64,000 nt of DNA from VBCG01 sp044226535 (GCA_044226535.1 JBGAGT010000016.1:37520-101519); one strand, 5' to 3'. Counted from the stretch's first letter, positions 35,710 through 44,585 are shown. The notes: generated from the letters alone by a model not told the origin. Numbers and translations: made by a program.

Positions 35710-37502
35710 GCGCGACACTCGACCTCGCGCTGATCGGCAACGGCCGGATCGCGCTGCTCGTCGACGGCGCCGGCGCGGTCGTCTGGGGCTGCTTCCCGCA
35801 GCTCGACGGCGACCCGGTGTTCTGCCGCCTGCTCGACACGCCCGTGCCGGGCGAGGAACGCGGCATCCACGACATCGTCGTCACCGAAGTGGCGCGCATC
35901 GAGCAGGCCTACCTGCGCAATACCGCGCTGCTGGTGACGCGCTACGTGGACCAGCACGGCGGCATCGTCGAGGTCACCGACTGCGTGCCGCGCTTCCCGC
36001 AGCACGGCCGCATGTACCAGCCGATGATGCACGTTCGCCAGGTGACGCGCATCGCGGGCAGCCCGCGCATCGCGCTGCGCCTGCGGCCCGCCTTCGGCTA
36101 CGGCCAGCGGCCGAAGGCGCCGGCACGCGGCTCGAACCACCTGCGCTACTCGCTCGGCACCCAGACGCTGCGCCTGACCACCGACGCGCCGCTGTCGGCG
36201 ATCGTCGACGAGCGGCCGTTCCTACTCGACGACACGCTCACCCTGGTGTTCGGCGACGACGTGCCGCTCACCGAGTCGCCGCGCGACTTCGGCCGCCTGG
36301 CGATCGAGCGCACCACGGAGGCGTGGCGCGACTGGGTGCGCAAGCTTGCGATCCCCTTCGAGTGGCAGGAAGCGGTGATCCGCGCGGCCATCACCCTCAA
36401 GATGAACGCCTTCGACGACACCGGCGCGATCGTCGCCGCGGTGACGACCTCGATCCCCGAGGCGGCCGACTCGGGCCGCAACTGGGACTACCGCTACTGC
36501 TGGCTGCGCGATGGCTATTTCGTCATCGACGCGCTCAACCGGCTCAATGCCACGGGCACCATGGAGCGCTACCTGCGCTACCTCGTCGACATCGCCGAAA
36601 GCGCGGGCGCGGGGCGCGTGCCGCTGCAGCCGGTGTTCAGGATCAATGGCGACCCGGCGCTGGTCGAGTCGACGGTGGAGGGCCTGCCCGGCTACCGCGG
36701 CATGGGCCCGGTGCGCATCGGCAACGACGCCTATCGCCAGGTGCAGAACGACGGCTACGGCGCAGCCGTGCTCGCCGCAGCGCACGTGTTCTTCGACGCG
36801 CGCCTCGAGGAGCGCGACCGCTCCGGCCTGTACGAGCGGCTCGAGGCGCTGGGTGCGCAGGCCGTCGCCATGCACGACCAGCCCGACGCGGGGATCTGGG
36901 AATACCGCGGCCGTGCGCGCGTGCACACGTTCTCCTCGGTGATGTGCTGGGCGGCCTGCGACCGGCTGGCGCGCATCGCCGCACGCATCGGGCGCGCCGA
37001 CCGCGCGCGGTACTGGAACGCCGAGGCCGCGAAGATCCGCGCCTGGGTCGACGCCAACGGCTGGAACGCGAGGCTGGGCGCGTTCACCGCGGCGGCCGGC
37101 GTCGAGGCGCTGGATGCGAGCCTGCTGCGCCTCAACGACTTGGGCTACGTCGCCTCCGACGACCCGCGCTACGTGTCGACGGTCCTCGCGATCGAGCGCG
37201 AGCTGCGGCGCGGCGACTTCATCTTCCGCTACGTCGAGTCGGACGACTTCGGCACGCCCTCCAACGCGTTCGTGGTGTGCACCTTCTGGTTCGTCGCGGC
37301 GCTGCACGCAGTCGGGCGCCGCGACGAGGCGCGCGCGCTGTTCGAGAAGCTCCTCGCCTGCCGCAACCGGCACGGCCTCCTTCCCGAGCACCTCGACGTG
37401 AACACGCGCGAGCCCTGGGGCAATTTCGTGCAGACCTACAGCATGGTCGGCATCGTCGAGTGCGCGATCCGGCTTTCGCTGCCCTGGGACGAAGCGTTCT
37501 GA
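35706..37502 (+). CDS. GH15 glycoside hydrolase (glucoamylase/trehalase family)
   Basis: Cytosolic GH15 hydrolase of 598 residues with no signal peptide. N-terminal beta-sandwich (about 1-230) with LDLALIGNGRIALLVD; (alpha/alpha)6 barrel from about 240 with SGRNWDYRYCWLRDGYFVID, then DAGIWEYRGRARVHTFSS and HLDVNTREPWGNFVQTYSM, which are the family landmarks. Bacterial GH15 enzymes of this type include both glucoamylases and trehalases. Coupling to otsAB (ATGA overlap) makes trehalose breakdown or turnover the best guess, so one operon could both make and clear trehalose. Confidence 0.92.
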   Translation: MSATLDLALIGNGRIALLVDGAGAVVWGCFPQLDGDPVFCRLLDTPVPGEERGIHDIVVTEVARIEQAYLRNTALLVTRYVDQHGGIVEVTDCVPRFPQHGRMYQPMMHVRQVTRIAGSPRIALRLRPAFGYGQRPKAPARGSNHLRYSLGTQTLRLTTDAPLSAIVDERPFLLDDTLTLVFGDDVPLTESPRDFGRLAIERTTEAWRDWVRKLAIPFEWQEAVIRAAITLKMNAFDDTGAIVAAVTTSIPEAADSGRNWDYRYCWLRDGYFVIDALNRLNATGTMERYLRYLVDIAESAGAGRVPLQPVFRINGDPALVESTVEGLPGYRGMGPVRIGNDAYRQVQNDGYGAAVLAAAHVFFDARLEERDRSGLYERLEALGAQAVAMHDQPDAGIWEYRGRARVHTFSSVMCWAACDRLARIAARIGRADRARYWNAEAAKIRAWVDANGWNARLGAFTAAAGVEALDASLLRLNDLGYVASDDPRYVSTVLAIERELRRGDFIFRYVESDDFGTPSNAFVVCTFWFVAALHAVGRRDEARALFEKLLACRNRHGLLPEHLDVNTREPWGNFVQTYSMVGIVECAIRLSLPWDEAF

Positions 37503-37544
37503 AGCGCGCGGCCACAGCGCCCGGCTGAGCGCGCGCAATCCGCC

Positions 37545-37559
37545 CGGCCAATTCGGTGC
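37545..37559. promoter_or_regulatory. Candidate NtrC site 1 (half-conserved) upstream of urtA
   Basis: Reads CGGCCAATTCGGTGC. The right half GGTGC matches the NtrC dyad (GCACC-N5-GGTGC) and the left half only its CC. It is centred 30 bp from site 2, three helical turns, the arrangement of enhancer pairs such as that of glnA. With 37574-37586 it also forms a 13-bp inverted repeat. Confidence 0.4.
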
Positions 37560-37574
37560 GCGCGCATGCGCACC

Positions 37575-37589
37575 GCACCGAATTGGTGA
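37575..37589. promoter_or_regulatory. Candidate NtrC site 2 upstream of urtA
   Basis: Reads GCACCGAATTGGTGA, a single mismatch from GCACC-N5-GGTGC. It lies about 120 bp upstream of the start point predicted from the sigma-54-like element at 37677-37692, a normal enhancer distance. Nitrogen control of urea uptake by NtrC is well known in Proteobacteria; use of this site is inferred. Confidence 0.55.
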
Positions 37590-37676
37590 AGCCGCGGGCG
37601 CGACATCCGCCTCCGCGGGCGCGCGGCCACATGCAAAGCTCCATGCAATCAGCGCGTTGCCGCAGGCGCGCGTGCA

Positions 37677-37692
37677 TGGCATGCGTCGTGCA
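37677..37692 (+). promoter_or_regulatory. Candidate sigma-54 promoter of urtABCDE
   Basis: TGGCATGCGTCGTGCA compares with TGGCACG-N4-TTGCA at all but two positions, and keeps the essential GG and GC exactly 12 bases apart. The predicted start point is near 37703, about 80 bases before the urtA ATG. The element lies downstream of the two NtrC-like sites. Confidence 0.5.
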
Positions 37693-37782
37693 ATGAAATC
37701 CCCCGGCAACAGCGCGTGCCCGTTCCATGCACGGGGCGGATGCGCGCACACACATCACTTCCAAACACCGGGGAAAGCGTCG

Positions 37783-39045
37783 ATGAAGCGCAGAACGTTT
37801 GTCGGATTCACCATGAGCACGGTCGCCGCGGCCACGTTTGCGGCAGTGGGCAGCGCGTATGCGGCCGACACCATCAAGGTCGGCGTGCTGCATTCGCTGT
37901 CGGGCACGATGGCGATCAGCGAGACCGTCCTCAAGGACGTGACGCTGATGGCGATCGAGGAGATCAACGCCAAGGGCGGCGTGCTGGGCAGGAAGCTCGA
38001 GCCGGTGGTCGTCGACCCGGCGTCCAACTGGCCGCTGTTCGCCGAGAAGGCGCGCCAGCTCATCTCGCAGGACAAGGCCGCCGTGGTGTTCGGCTGCTGG
38101 ACCTCGGTGTCGCGCAAGTCGGTGCTGCCGGTGTTCGAGGAGTTGAACGGCCTCCTCTTCTACCCCGTGCAATACGAGGGCGAGGAGCTTTCCAAGAACG
38201 TGTTCTACACGGGTGCGGCGCCCAACCAGCAGGCCATCCCCGCAGTCGAGTACCTGCTGTCCAAGGAAGGCGGCGGCGCCAAGCGCTTCGTGCTGCTCGG
38301 CACCGACTACGTCTACCCGCGCACCACCAACAAGATCCTGCGCGCCTTCCTGCATACGAAGGGCATCGCCGACGCCGACATCATGGAGACGTACACGCCC
38401 TTCGGCCACAGCGACTACCAGACGATCGTCGCCGACATCAAGAAGTTCGCGGCGGGCGGCAAGACCGCGGTGGTGTCGACCATCAACGGCGACTCCAACG
38501 TGCCGTTCTACAAGGAGCTCGGCAACTCGGGGCTCAAGGCGACCGACATCCCCGTCGTCGCCTTCTCGGTCGGCGAGGAGGAGCTCCGCGGTGTCGACAC
38601 CAAGCCGCTCGTTGGCCACCTCGCGGCGTGGAACTACTTCATGTCGCTGAAGAACCCCGTCAACGACGAGTGGAAGAAGAAGTGGGCCGCCTACGCCAGG
38701 AAGCAGAAGCTGCCCAACGCCGACAAGCCGCTCACCAACGACCCGATGGAAGCCGCCTACATCGGCGTGAACATGTGGGCGCAGGCCGTCGCCAAGGCCA
38801 AGTCGACCGACACCGACAAGGTGGTCGCGGCGATGGCGGGCCAGACCTTCAAGGCACCCGACGGCTACACCATCAAGATGGACGAGAAGAACCACCACCT
38901 GTGGAAGCCGGTGTTCATCGGCGAGGTGCAGCCCAACGGCCAGTTCAACGTGGTGTGGAAGACGCCGGGGCCCGTCAGGGCCAACCCCTGGAGCCCGTAC
39001 ATCCCCGAGAACAAGGGCAAGAAGGACGAGCCGGACAAGAAGTGA
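37783..39045 (+). CDS. urtA: Urea ABC transporter substrate-binding protein
   Basis: Periplasmic urea receptor, 420 residues. A twin-arginine-like leader (MKRRTFVGFTM...SAYAAD) is followed by IKVGVLHSLSGTMAISETVLKDVTLMAIEEINAKGG (split by family knowledge), which is characteristic of UrtA rather than of amino-acid LivK proteins. VVFGCWTSVSRKSVLPVFE and LLFYPVQYEGEE are further UrtA signatures. The ATG is at 37783. An open frame upstream is not needed and would disrupt the signal peptide. First gene of urtABCDE, under the NtrC/sigma-54-like control region. Confidence 0.96.
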   Translation: MKRRTFVGFTMSTVAAATFAAVGSAYAADTIKVGVLHSLSGTMAISETVLKDVTLMAIEEINAKGGVLGRKLEPVVVDPASNWPLFAEKARQLISQDKAAVVFGCWTSVSRKSVLPVFEELNGLLFYPVQYEGEELSKNVFYTGAAPNQQAIPAVEYLLSKEGGGAKRFVLLGTDYVYPRTTNKILRAFLHTKGIADADIMETYTPFGHSDYQTIVADIKKFAAGGKTAVVSTINGDSNVPFYKELGNSGLKATDIPVVAFSVGEEELRGVDTKPLVGHLAAWNYFMSLKNPVNDEWKKKWAAYARKQKLPNADKPLTNDPMEAAYIGVNMWAQAVAKAKSTDTDKVVAAMAGQTFKAPDGYTIKMDEKNHHLWKPVFIGEVQPNGQFNVVWKTPGPVRANPWSPYIPENKGKKDEPDKK

Positions 39046-40703
39046 TCGCTGACGTCCGGACGCGAATCGTGACCCTCATGCAGGTCGCCGCGAGCTTCGG
39101 CCGCGCCATCGCCCTCGCGATGGCGCTGGCCGCGGGCTTCGCCGCGCAGGCCGGCGCCGCCGGCATGCTGCTGCCCGGCGCGCACGACCTGGCGCTCGGC
39201 GACGCCACCGCACGCGACGTTGCGCTCGCCGCCGTCGTCAAGGCGGGGGACGCCTCGCTCGTCCCGCTGCTGCAGGCCTTCATCGACGGCGACGTCAAGG
39301 TCGCCGCGGAGGATCGCGTGCTCCTCATCAGGGACGACAGGGCGTTCGACCTCTCGACCGGGGAGGCCGTGGCGCCCGTGCCCGACGCGCTCGACGACGT
39401 CATCGTCAACAACCGGTTCCGCGGGCTGCTGGGGAGCACGATCGCCGCGCTCCAGCTCGCCTCGCCCGATCACGCGACGCGCGCGGCCGCCGCCAAGGCG
39501 CTGGCCGACCGCGCCGACCCCGGCATGCTGCCCGCGATACGCGCTGCGATCGACCGCGAGACCGACAGCTCCATCCATGCCTCGCTCGAGCTCACGCGCG
39601 CCGCCATCGAGCTCGGCAGCGGCGACAAGGCCGCGCGCCTCGCCGCCATCCGCGCACTCGCCGGCAGCGACTCGCGCGCGACCCTCACGCTGCTCCAGCA
39701 GCTCACCGCGAGAAAGGGCGACGCCTTCGTCGAGCCCGACGGCGACATCCGCGCGGCGGCCCTGGCGTCGATCGGCGCGGTCGAGCGGCGCCTGGCATGG
39801 GGCGACGCGATCGGCCGCGTGTTCACCGGCATCTCGCTGGGCTCCATCCTGCTGCTCGCCGCGCTCGGCCTCGCCATCACCTACGGGCTGATGGGCGTTA
39901 TCAACATGGCGCACGGCGAGCTCATCATGATCGGCGCCTACGCGACCTATGTCGTGCAGAACGTCTTCCGTACGCACTTCCCCGGGGCGTTCGACGCTTA
40001 CCTGGTGGTCGCGATCCCGGTGGCCTTCGTCGCCAGCGCGCTGGTGGGGATGCTGCTCGAGCGCGCGGTGATCCGCCACCTGTACGGGCGCCCGCTGGAG
40101 ACCCTGCTCGCGACCTGGGGGCTTTCGCTGATCCTCATCCAGGCGACCCGCACGATTTTCGGCGCGCAGAACGTGCAGGTCGAGAACCCCTCGTGGCTCG
40201 CCGGCGGCATCGAGGTGATGACCGACGTCGTGCTGCCCTGGAACCGCATCGCCATCGTCGGCTTCGCCGTCGTGGTGCTGCTGGCGATGTACGCCGTGCT
40301 GTCGCGCACGCGCCTCGGCCTTTTCGTGCGCGCGGTCACGCAGAACCGGCCGATGGCCAACGCGCTGGGTGTGCCCACCTACCGTGTCGACATGCTCGCC
40401 TTCGGCCTGGGATCGGGTGTCGCCGGGCTCGCGGGCGCCGCGCTGTCGCAGGTGGGCAACGTCGGCCCCGACCTCGGCCAGGGCTACATCGTCGACTCGT
40501 TCATGGTGGTCGTGCTGGGCGGCGTGGGCCAGCTGATGGGCACCGTGTACGCCGCCGTCGGCCTCGGCATCGTCAACAAGCTGCTCGAGGCCTGGTCCGG
40601 CGCCGTGCTCGCCAAGATCGCGGTGCTGGTGTTCATCGTCGTGTTCATCCAGAAGCGCCCGCAGGGTCTCTTCGCGATGAAAGGCCGGACGGCCGAGGCG
40701 TGA
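39042..40703 (+). CDS. urtB: Urea ABC transporter permease UrtB
   Basis: LivH-type inner-membrane permease with the extra periplasmic N-terminal domain (about residues 40-250, HEAT-like helices such as AAAAKALADRADPGMLPAIRAAI) that marks UrtB. The permease half starts near FTGISLGSILLLAALGLAITYGLMGVINMAHGEL, split here by family knowledge. I use GTG 39042, which overlaps the urtA stop as GTGA. GTG 39069 or ATG 39078 would give a more compact signal peptide (MQVAASFGRAIALAMALAAG) and cannot be excluded. Length is 553 residues from the chosen start. Confidence 0.93.
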   Translation: MIADVRTRIVTLMQVAASFGRAIALAMALAAGFAAQAGAAGMLLPGAHDLALGDATARDVALAAVVKAGDASLVPLLQAFIDGDVKVAAEDRVLLIRDDRAFDLSTGEAVAPVPDALDDVIVNNRFRGLLGSTIAALQLASPDHATRAAAAKALADRADPGMLPAIRAAIDRETDSSIHASLELTRAAIELGSGDKAARLAAIRALAGSDSRATLTLLQQLTARKGDAFVEPDGDIRAAALASIGAVERRLAWGDAIGRVFTGISLGSILLLAALGLAITYGLMGVINMAHGELIMIGAYATYVVQNVFRTHFPGAFDAYLVVAIPVAFVASALVGMLLERAVIRHLYGRPLETLLATWGLSLILIQATRTIFGAQNVQVENPSWLAGGIEVMTDVVLPWNRIAIVGFAVVVLLAMYAVLSRTRLGLFVRAVTQNRPMANALGVPTYRVDMLAFGLGSGVAGLAGAALSQVGNVGPDLGQGYIVDSFMVVVLGGVGQLMGTVYAAVGLGIVNKLLEAWSGAVLAKIAVLVFIVVFIQKRPQGLFAMKGRTAEA

Positions 40704-40707
40704 CGGC

Positions 40708-41892
40708 GTGGACGGCTCGATGACCGTCGAGGCACCCCCCGTGGCCGGCGCGAGGACCGCCGATTCGCTGGTACGCGGGAAGCCGGCCGGCGATGGACGG
40801 ATGCACGCCGCCGGCGGGCGCGAGCACGCGCGGCTGTCGCATGCCTCGACGGCGGCGCTCGGCGCCGCCGCGCTGGTGCTGCTGGTGCTGGTGCCCATCG
40901 GGCACCTGTGGGTGCCGCAGGGCAGCGTGTTCCACGTCTCGTCCTTCGCCGTCACCCTGGCCGGCAAGATCATGTGCTACGCCATCGTCGCCATCGCCAT
41001 GAACCTGATCTGGGGCTACGCCGGGATCCTCTCCCTCGGGCACGGCCTGTTCTTCGCGCTGGGCGGCTACGCCATGGGCATGTACCTGATGCGCTCGATC
41101 GGGCGCGACGGGGTGTACCACAGCGAGCTGCCCGACTTCATGGTCTTCCTCGACTGGAAGCAATACCCGTGGTACTGGAGCTTCACCGAGCACTTCTGGT
41201 ATTGCGCGCTGCTGGTGGTGCTGGTGCCGGGCCTGCTCGCGCTGGTGTTCGGCTTCTTCGCCTTCCGCTCGCGCATCCGCGGCGTGTACTTCTCGATCAT
41301 CACCCAGGCGCTCACCTACGCGGCGATGCTGCTGTTCTTCCGCAACGACACGGGCTTCGGCGGCAACAACGGCTTCACCGACTTCAAGCGCATCCTCGGC
41401 TTCCCCATCACGGCGCCCGGCACGCGCACCGCCCTGTTCGTCATCACCGCGCTGACGCTCCTCGGCACGCTGGCGCTGTCTCGGGCGATCGTGCGCTCCA
41501 AGTTCGGCCGCGTGCTCACCGCCATCCGCGACGCCGAGGGCCGCGTGATGTTCTCGGGCTACGATCCCGTGTACTTCAAGCTCGCCATCTGGACGCTGTC
41601 GGCCGTGGTCTGCGGCGTCGCCGGCGCGCTGTACGTGCCGCAGGTCGGCATCATCAATCCGAGCGAGATGTCACCCGCCAACTCCATCGAGATCGCCATC
41701 TGGGTGGCGGTGGGCGGGCGCGGCACGCTGCTCGGCCCGGTGATCGGCGCGGCGGCGGTGAACCTCGGCAAGAGCTGGTTCACGCAGGTGCTGCCCGAAT
41801 ACTGGCTCTACGCGCTCGGCCTCCTGTTCGTGCTGGTCACGCTGTACCTGCCGCGCGGCATCGCCGGGCTGTTCAACGGACGCAAGGCATGA
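40708..41892 (+). CDS. urtC: Urea ABC transporter permease UrtC
   Basis: LivM-type permease pairing with UrtB, 394 residues. The first 45 residues are a hydrophilic tail; helices follow from about 48. Signatures are MNLIWGYAGILSLGHGLFFALGGYAMGMYLMR (split by family knowledge), GNNGFTDFKRILGF and IWVAVGGRGTLLGPVIGA. GTG 40708 lies 4 bp after urtB with GAGG upstream; ATG 40720 is the alternative. UrtD follows after 16 bp. Confidence 0.94.
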   Translation: MDGSMTVEAPPVAGARTADSLVRGKPAGDGRMHAAGGREHARLSHASTAALGAAALVLLVLVPIGHLWVPQGSVFHVSSFAVTLAGKIMCYAIVAIAMNLIWGYAGILSLGHGLFFALGGYAMGMYLMRSIGRDGVYHSELPDFMVFLDWKQYPWYWSFTEHFWYCALLVVLVPGLLALVFGFFAFRSRIRGVYFSIITQALTYAAMLLFFRNDTGFGGNNGFTDFKRILGFPITAPGTRTALFVITALTLLGTLALSRAIVRSKFGRVLTAIRDAEGRVMFSGYDPVYFKLAIWTLSAVVCGVAGALYVPQVGIINPSEMSPANSIEIAIWVAVGGRGTLLGPVIGAAAVNLGKSWFTQVLPEYWLYALGLLFVLVTLYLPRGIAGLFNGRKA

Positions 41893-41908
41893 ACGCGGGG
41901 CCGCGGTC

Positions 41909-42742
41909 GTGAGCAATGCCATCGCAGACGCCGGCACCTCGGGCGCTGCCGCGCACACCGTCGAAGGCGGCGTGCGCGTCGCGCAGGCCGGCGTCGACCT
42001 TTCGCACGGCACGATCCTCTACCTCGACGACATCAGCGTCAGCTTCGACGGCTTCCGCGCACTGGACAAGCTCTCGCTCACGCTCGACGTCGGCGAGCTG
42101 CGTTGCGTGATCGGCCCCAACGGCGCCGGCAAGACGACCATGATGGACGTCATCACCGGCAAGACGCGCCCCGACTCGGGCACGGCGTTCTTCGGCCAGA
42201 CCATCGACTTGACGCGCCTCACCGAGCCCGAGATCGCCGACGCGGGCATCGGCCGCAAGTTCCAGAAGCCCACGGTGTTCGAGCAGCACACGGTGTTCGA
42301 GAACCTCGAGCTCGCGATGAAATGCGACAAGCGCGTGTGGCCCACCTGGCGCGCGCGGCTCGACTCGGCGGCGCGCGACCGCATCTCCGCCACGCTCGAC
42401 GAGATCCGCCTGTCGGCCGAGTCGTCGCGCCTCGCGGGCCTGCTCTCGCACGGCCAGAAGCAATGGCTCGAGATCGGCATGCTGCTGATGCAGGAGCCGC
42501 AGCTCCTGCTGCTCGACGAGCCCGTCGCCGGCATGACCGACGACGAGACGATGCGCAGCGCCGAGCTCTTCGCCTCGCTCGCCGGCAAGTACACGCTGGT
42601 GGTGGTCGAGCACGACATGGACTTCGTGGCGCGCATCGCCGAGAAGGTCACCGTGCTGCACGAGGGCCGCGTGCTCGCCGAGGGAACGATGGACGAGGTG
42701 CAGCGCAGCGACGAAGTGGTCGAAGTGTTCCTGGGGCGCTGA
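41909..42742 (+). CDS. urtD: Urea ABC transporter ATPase UrtD
   Basis: LivG-type ATPase, 277 residues. Walker A IGPNGAGKTTMMDVITGKTRPD is typical of UrtD; the signature region is the degenerate LLSHGQKQWLEIGMLLM, also usual in UrtD; Walker B is LLLLDEPVAGMTDDET. The GTG start precedes an N-terminal extension of about 30 residues before ILYLDDISVSFDGF. It ends in a one-base overlap with urtE (TGATG). Confidence 0.95.
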   Translation: MSNAIADAGTSGAAAHTVEGGVRVAQAGVDLSHGTILYLDDISVSFDGFRALDKLSLTLDVGELRCVIGPNGAGKTTMMDVITGKTRPDSGTAFFGQTIDLTRLTEPEIADAGIGRKFQKPTVFEQHTVFENLELAMKCDKRVWPTWRARLDSAARDRISATLDEIRLSAESSRLAGLLSHGQKQWLEIGMLLMQEPQLLLLDEPVAGMTDDETMRSAELFASLAGKYTLVVVEHDMDFVARIAEKVTVLHEGRVLAEGTMDEVQRSDEVVEVFLGR

Positions 42743-43434
42743 TGCTCGCCGTCGCCAACCTCGACCAGTACTACGGCGGCAGCCACATCCTGCGCGACGT
42801 GTCCTTCGACGTGCCCGCCGGCAAGTGCACGGCCCTGCTCGGTCGCAACGGCGTCGGCAAGACCACGCTGCTCAAGTGCCTGATGGGCCTCCTGCCGATC
42901 CGCAACGGCGGCATCCGCTGGGACGGCACGGACATCGCCGCGCTGCCCCCCTACGCGCGCGCCGCCATGGGCATCGCCTACGTGCCGCAGGGTCGCGACA
43001 TCTTCCCGCGGCTCACCGTCGCCGAGAACCTGAGGATGGGCCTCGCCACGCAGCCCCGCGGCAGCGAGACGCCCGCATACCTGTTCGAGATGTTCCCCAT
43101 CCTCGGGAGCATGCTCGACCGGCGCGGCGGCGACCTCTCGGGCGGCCAGCAGCAGCAGCTCGCCATCGCGCGCGCGCTGTCGATGAAGCCCAGGCTCCTG
43201 ATCCTCGACGAGCCCACCGAGGGCATCCAGCCCTCGATCATCAAGGACATCGAGCGCGCCATCCGCACGCTGGTCGCGAAAGGCGAGATGGCGATCCTGC
43301 TGTGCGAGCAGTACTACGACTTCGCCAAGGCGCTCGCCGACCACTATGTCGTCATGTCGCGCGGCGAGGTCGTCAAGGCGGGACGCGGTGCCGACATGGA
43401 CGCCGACGGCGTGCGCGGCTACCTTTCGGTCTGA
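42742..43434 (+). CDS. urtE: Urea ABC transporter ATPase UrtE
   Basis: LivF-type ATPase, 230 residues, starting MLAVANLDQYYGGSHILRDV, a near-invariant UrtE opening. Walker A LLGRNGVGKTTLLKCLMGLLP, signature LSGGQQQQLAIARAL and Walker B LLILDEPTEGIQPSIIKDIE are intact. Last gene of the operon; the stop codon is three bases from a perfect 30-bp hairpin. Urease genes, which often follow urtE, are not present in this window. Confidence 0.95.
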   Translation: MLAVANLDQYYGGSHILRDVSFDVPAGKCTALLGRNGVGKTTLLKCLMGLLPIRNGGIRWDGTDIAALPPYARAAMGIAYVPQGRDIFPRLTVAENLRMGLATQPRGSETPAYLFEMFPILGSMLDRRGGDLSGGQQQQLAIARALSMKPRLLILDEPTEGIQPSIIKDIERAIRTLVAKGEMAILLCEQYYDFAKALADHYVVMSRGEVVKAGRGADMDADGVRGYLSV

Positions 43435-43436
43435 TC

Positions 43437-43500
43437 CCCGTCAACCCCGCACCCTGTCATCCCCGTGCAGACGGGGATGACAGGGTGCGGGGTTGACGGG
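43437..43500. terminator. Perfect 30-bp hairpin between convergent urtE and methyltransferase genes
   Basis: Arms 43437-43466 and 43471-43500 are perfect reverse complements around the tetraloop GCAG. The arm contains GCACCCTGTCATCCCCGT, which includes the GTCATCCCCG core of the dispersed repeat seen at 24674. It starts three bases after urtE and ends 29 bases before the opposing gene. No T-run on either side, so it may stop transcription in both directions, protect mRNA ends, or be a repeat remnant. Confidence 0.75.
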
Positions 43501-43529
43501 TGCGGGGATGATGGTCGCGCGGGCCGTGC

Positions 43530-44585
43530 TCAGGGCCTCGCTTCCAGCACGAGGTTGAAGGGCGTCTCGCCCGCGCGGCGGAACTGGCGGAATCCGGCCT
43601 CGCGCACCACTTCCGACAAACGCTTCTCGCCGGCCTGCGCGCCGAGGCAGAGCCCCACTTCCTGCGCGCGCGACGCCGGCGTGCAGATCAGCGTCGATGC
43701 GCCGTAGTAGACGCGGCCCACCGGGTTGATGTTGTCGGCGAGCGTGTCGCCGGCGAACGGCTCGACGATCATCCAGGTGCCGTCCGCGGCGAGCTCGTCG
43801 CGCACGTGCCTCGCCGCGCCCACCGGGTCGCCCATGTCGTGCAGGCAGTCGAAGAAGGCGACGAGATCGTAACGCCCGCCGTCGAAGTCCTTGGCGCTCG
43901 CGACCTCGAAGCGGGCGCGCCCGGCCACGCCCGCGGCCTGCGCAGCGCGTCGCGCAGCCTCGATCGAGGGCGCGTGGTAGTCGTAGCCGACGAACGTCGA
44001 GCGCGGGTAGGCCTGCGCCATCAGCACCGTCGATGCGCCGTGCCCGCAGCCGACATCGGCGACGCGCGCGCCGCGCTCGAACTTCGCCGCGACGCCGTCG
44101 AGCGCCGGGATCCATTCGGCCACGAGGTGCGCCGCGTAACCGGGCCGGAAGAAGCGCTCCGTGCCGTGGAAGAGCCCGTGGTCGTGCTCGTGCCAGCCCA
44201 TGCCTGCGCCGGTGCGAAAATTGTCGATCGCCTTCGGCACGGCGTTCAGCGCCGCCAGCACCACCTCGTAGGCCCCCGGGATGAAGGCGGGGCTCGACTC
44301 GTCGGCCAGCGTGAACGCCTGCTCGTCGGAGAGCGAGAACGCCCCCGCCGCCGGGTCGTAATCGATGTACCCGCCCGCCGCCTGCGCCGACGCCCATTCG
44401 CGGACGTAGCGGGCGTCGGTGCCCGTGGCCTTGGCCAGCGCCTCGGCCGTCGCGGGACCTCGCGCGAGCGCCTTGTACAGGCCGAGCGCGTCGCCGATGA
44501 CCACCATGCCCGCGCCGAAGGCGGCCCCCAGGTCGCCCACGAACCTGCCCATGAAGGCGTCGAGTTTCTGCATGTCGAGTGCCAT
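43530..44585 (-). CDS. Class I SAM-dependent methyltransferase with winged-helix N-terminus
   Basis: Methyltransferase of 351 residues. The N-terminal about 100 residues form a small winged-helix-like module (VVIGDALGLYKALARGPATAEALAKATG) as in O-methyltransferase-like proteins. The SAM-binding motif I is VADVGCGHGASTVLMA, followed by FVGYDYHAPSI and DLVAFFDCLHDMGDPV. A strong AAAGGAG ribosome site precedes ATG 44585. It diverges from the LuxR-type gene 136 bp away, which may regulate it (inference). Acceptor substrate unknown. Confidence 0.9.
   Translation of the reverse strand: MALDMQKLDAFMGRFVGDLGAAFGAGMVVIGDALGLYKALARGPATAEALAKATGTDARYVREWASAQAAGGYIDYDPAAGAFSLSDEQAFTLADESSPAFIPGAYEVVLAALNAVPKAIDNFRTGAGMGWHEHDHGLFHGTERFFRPGYAAHLVAEWIPALDGVAAKFERGARVADVGCGHGASTVLMAQAYPRSTFVGYDYHAPSIEAARRAAQAAGVAGRARFEVASAKDFDGGRYDLVAFFDCLHDMGDPVGAARHVRDELAADGTWMIVEPFAGDTLADNINPVGRVYYGASTLICTPASRAQEVGLCLGAQAGEKRLSEVVREAGFRQFRRAGETPFNLVLEARP

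Noticed and set aside
37548..37586. Terminator of the trehalose operon
   Set aside because: The 13-bp inverted repeat has a 13-base GC loop and no T-run. It coincides with NtrC-like half sites and fits an enhancer better.
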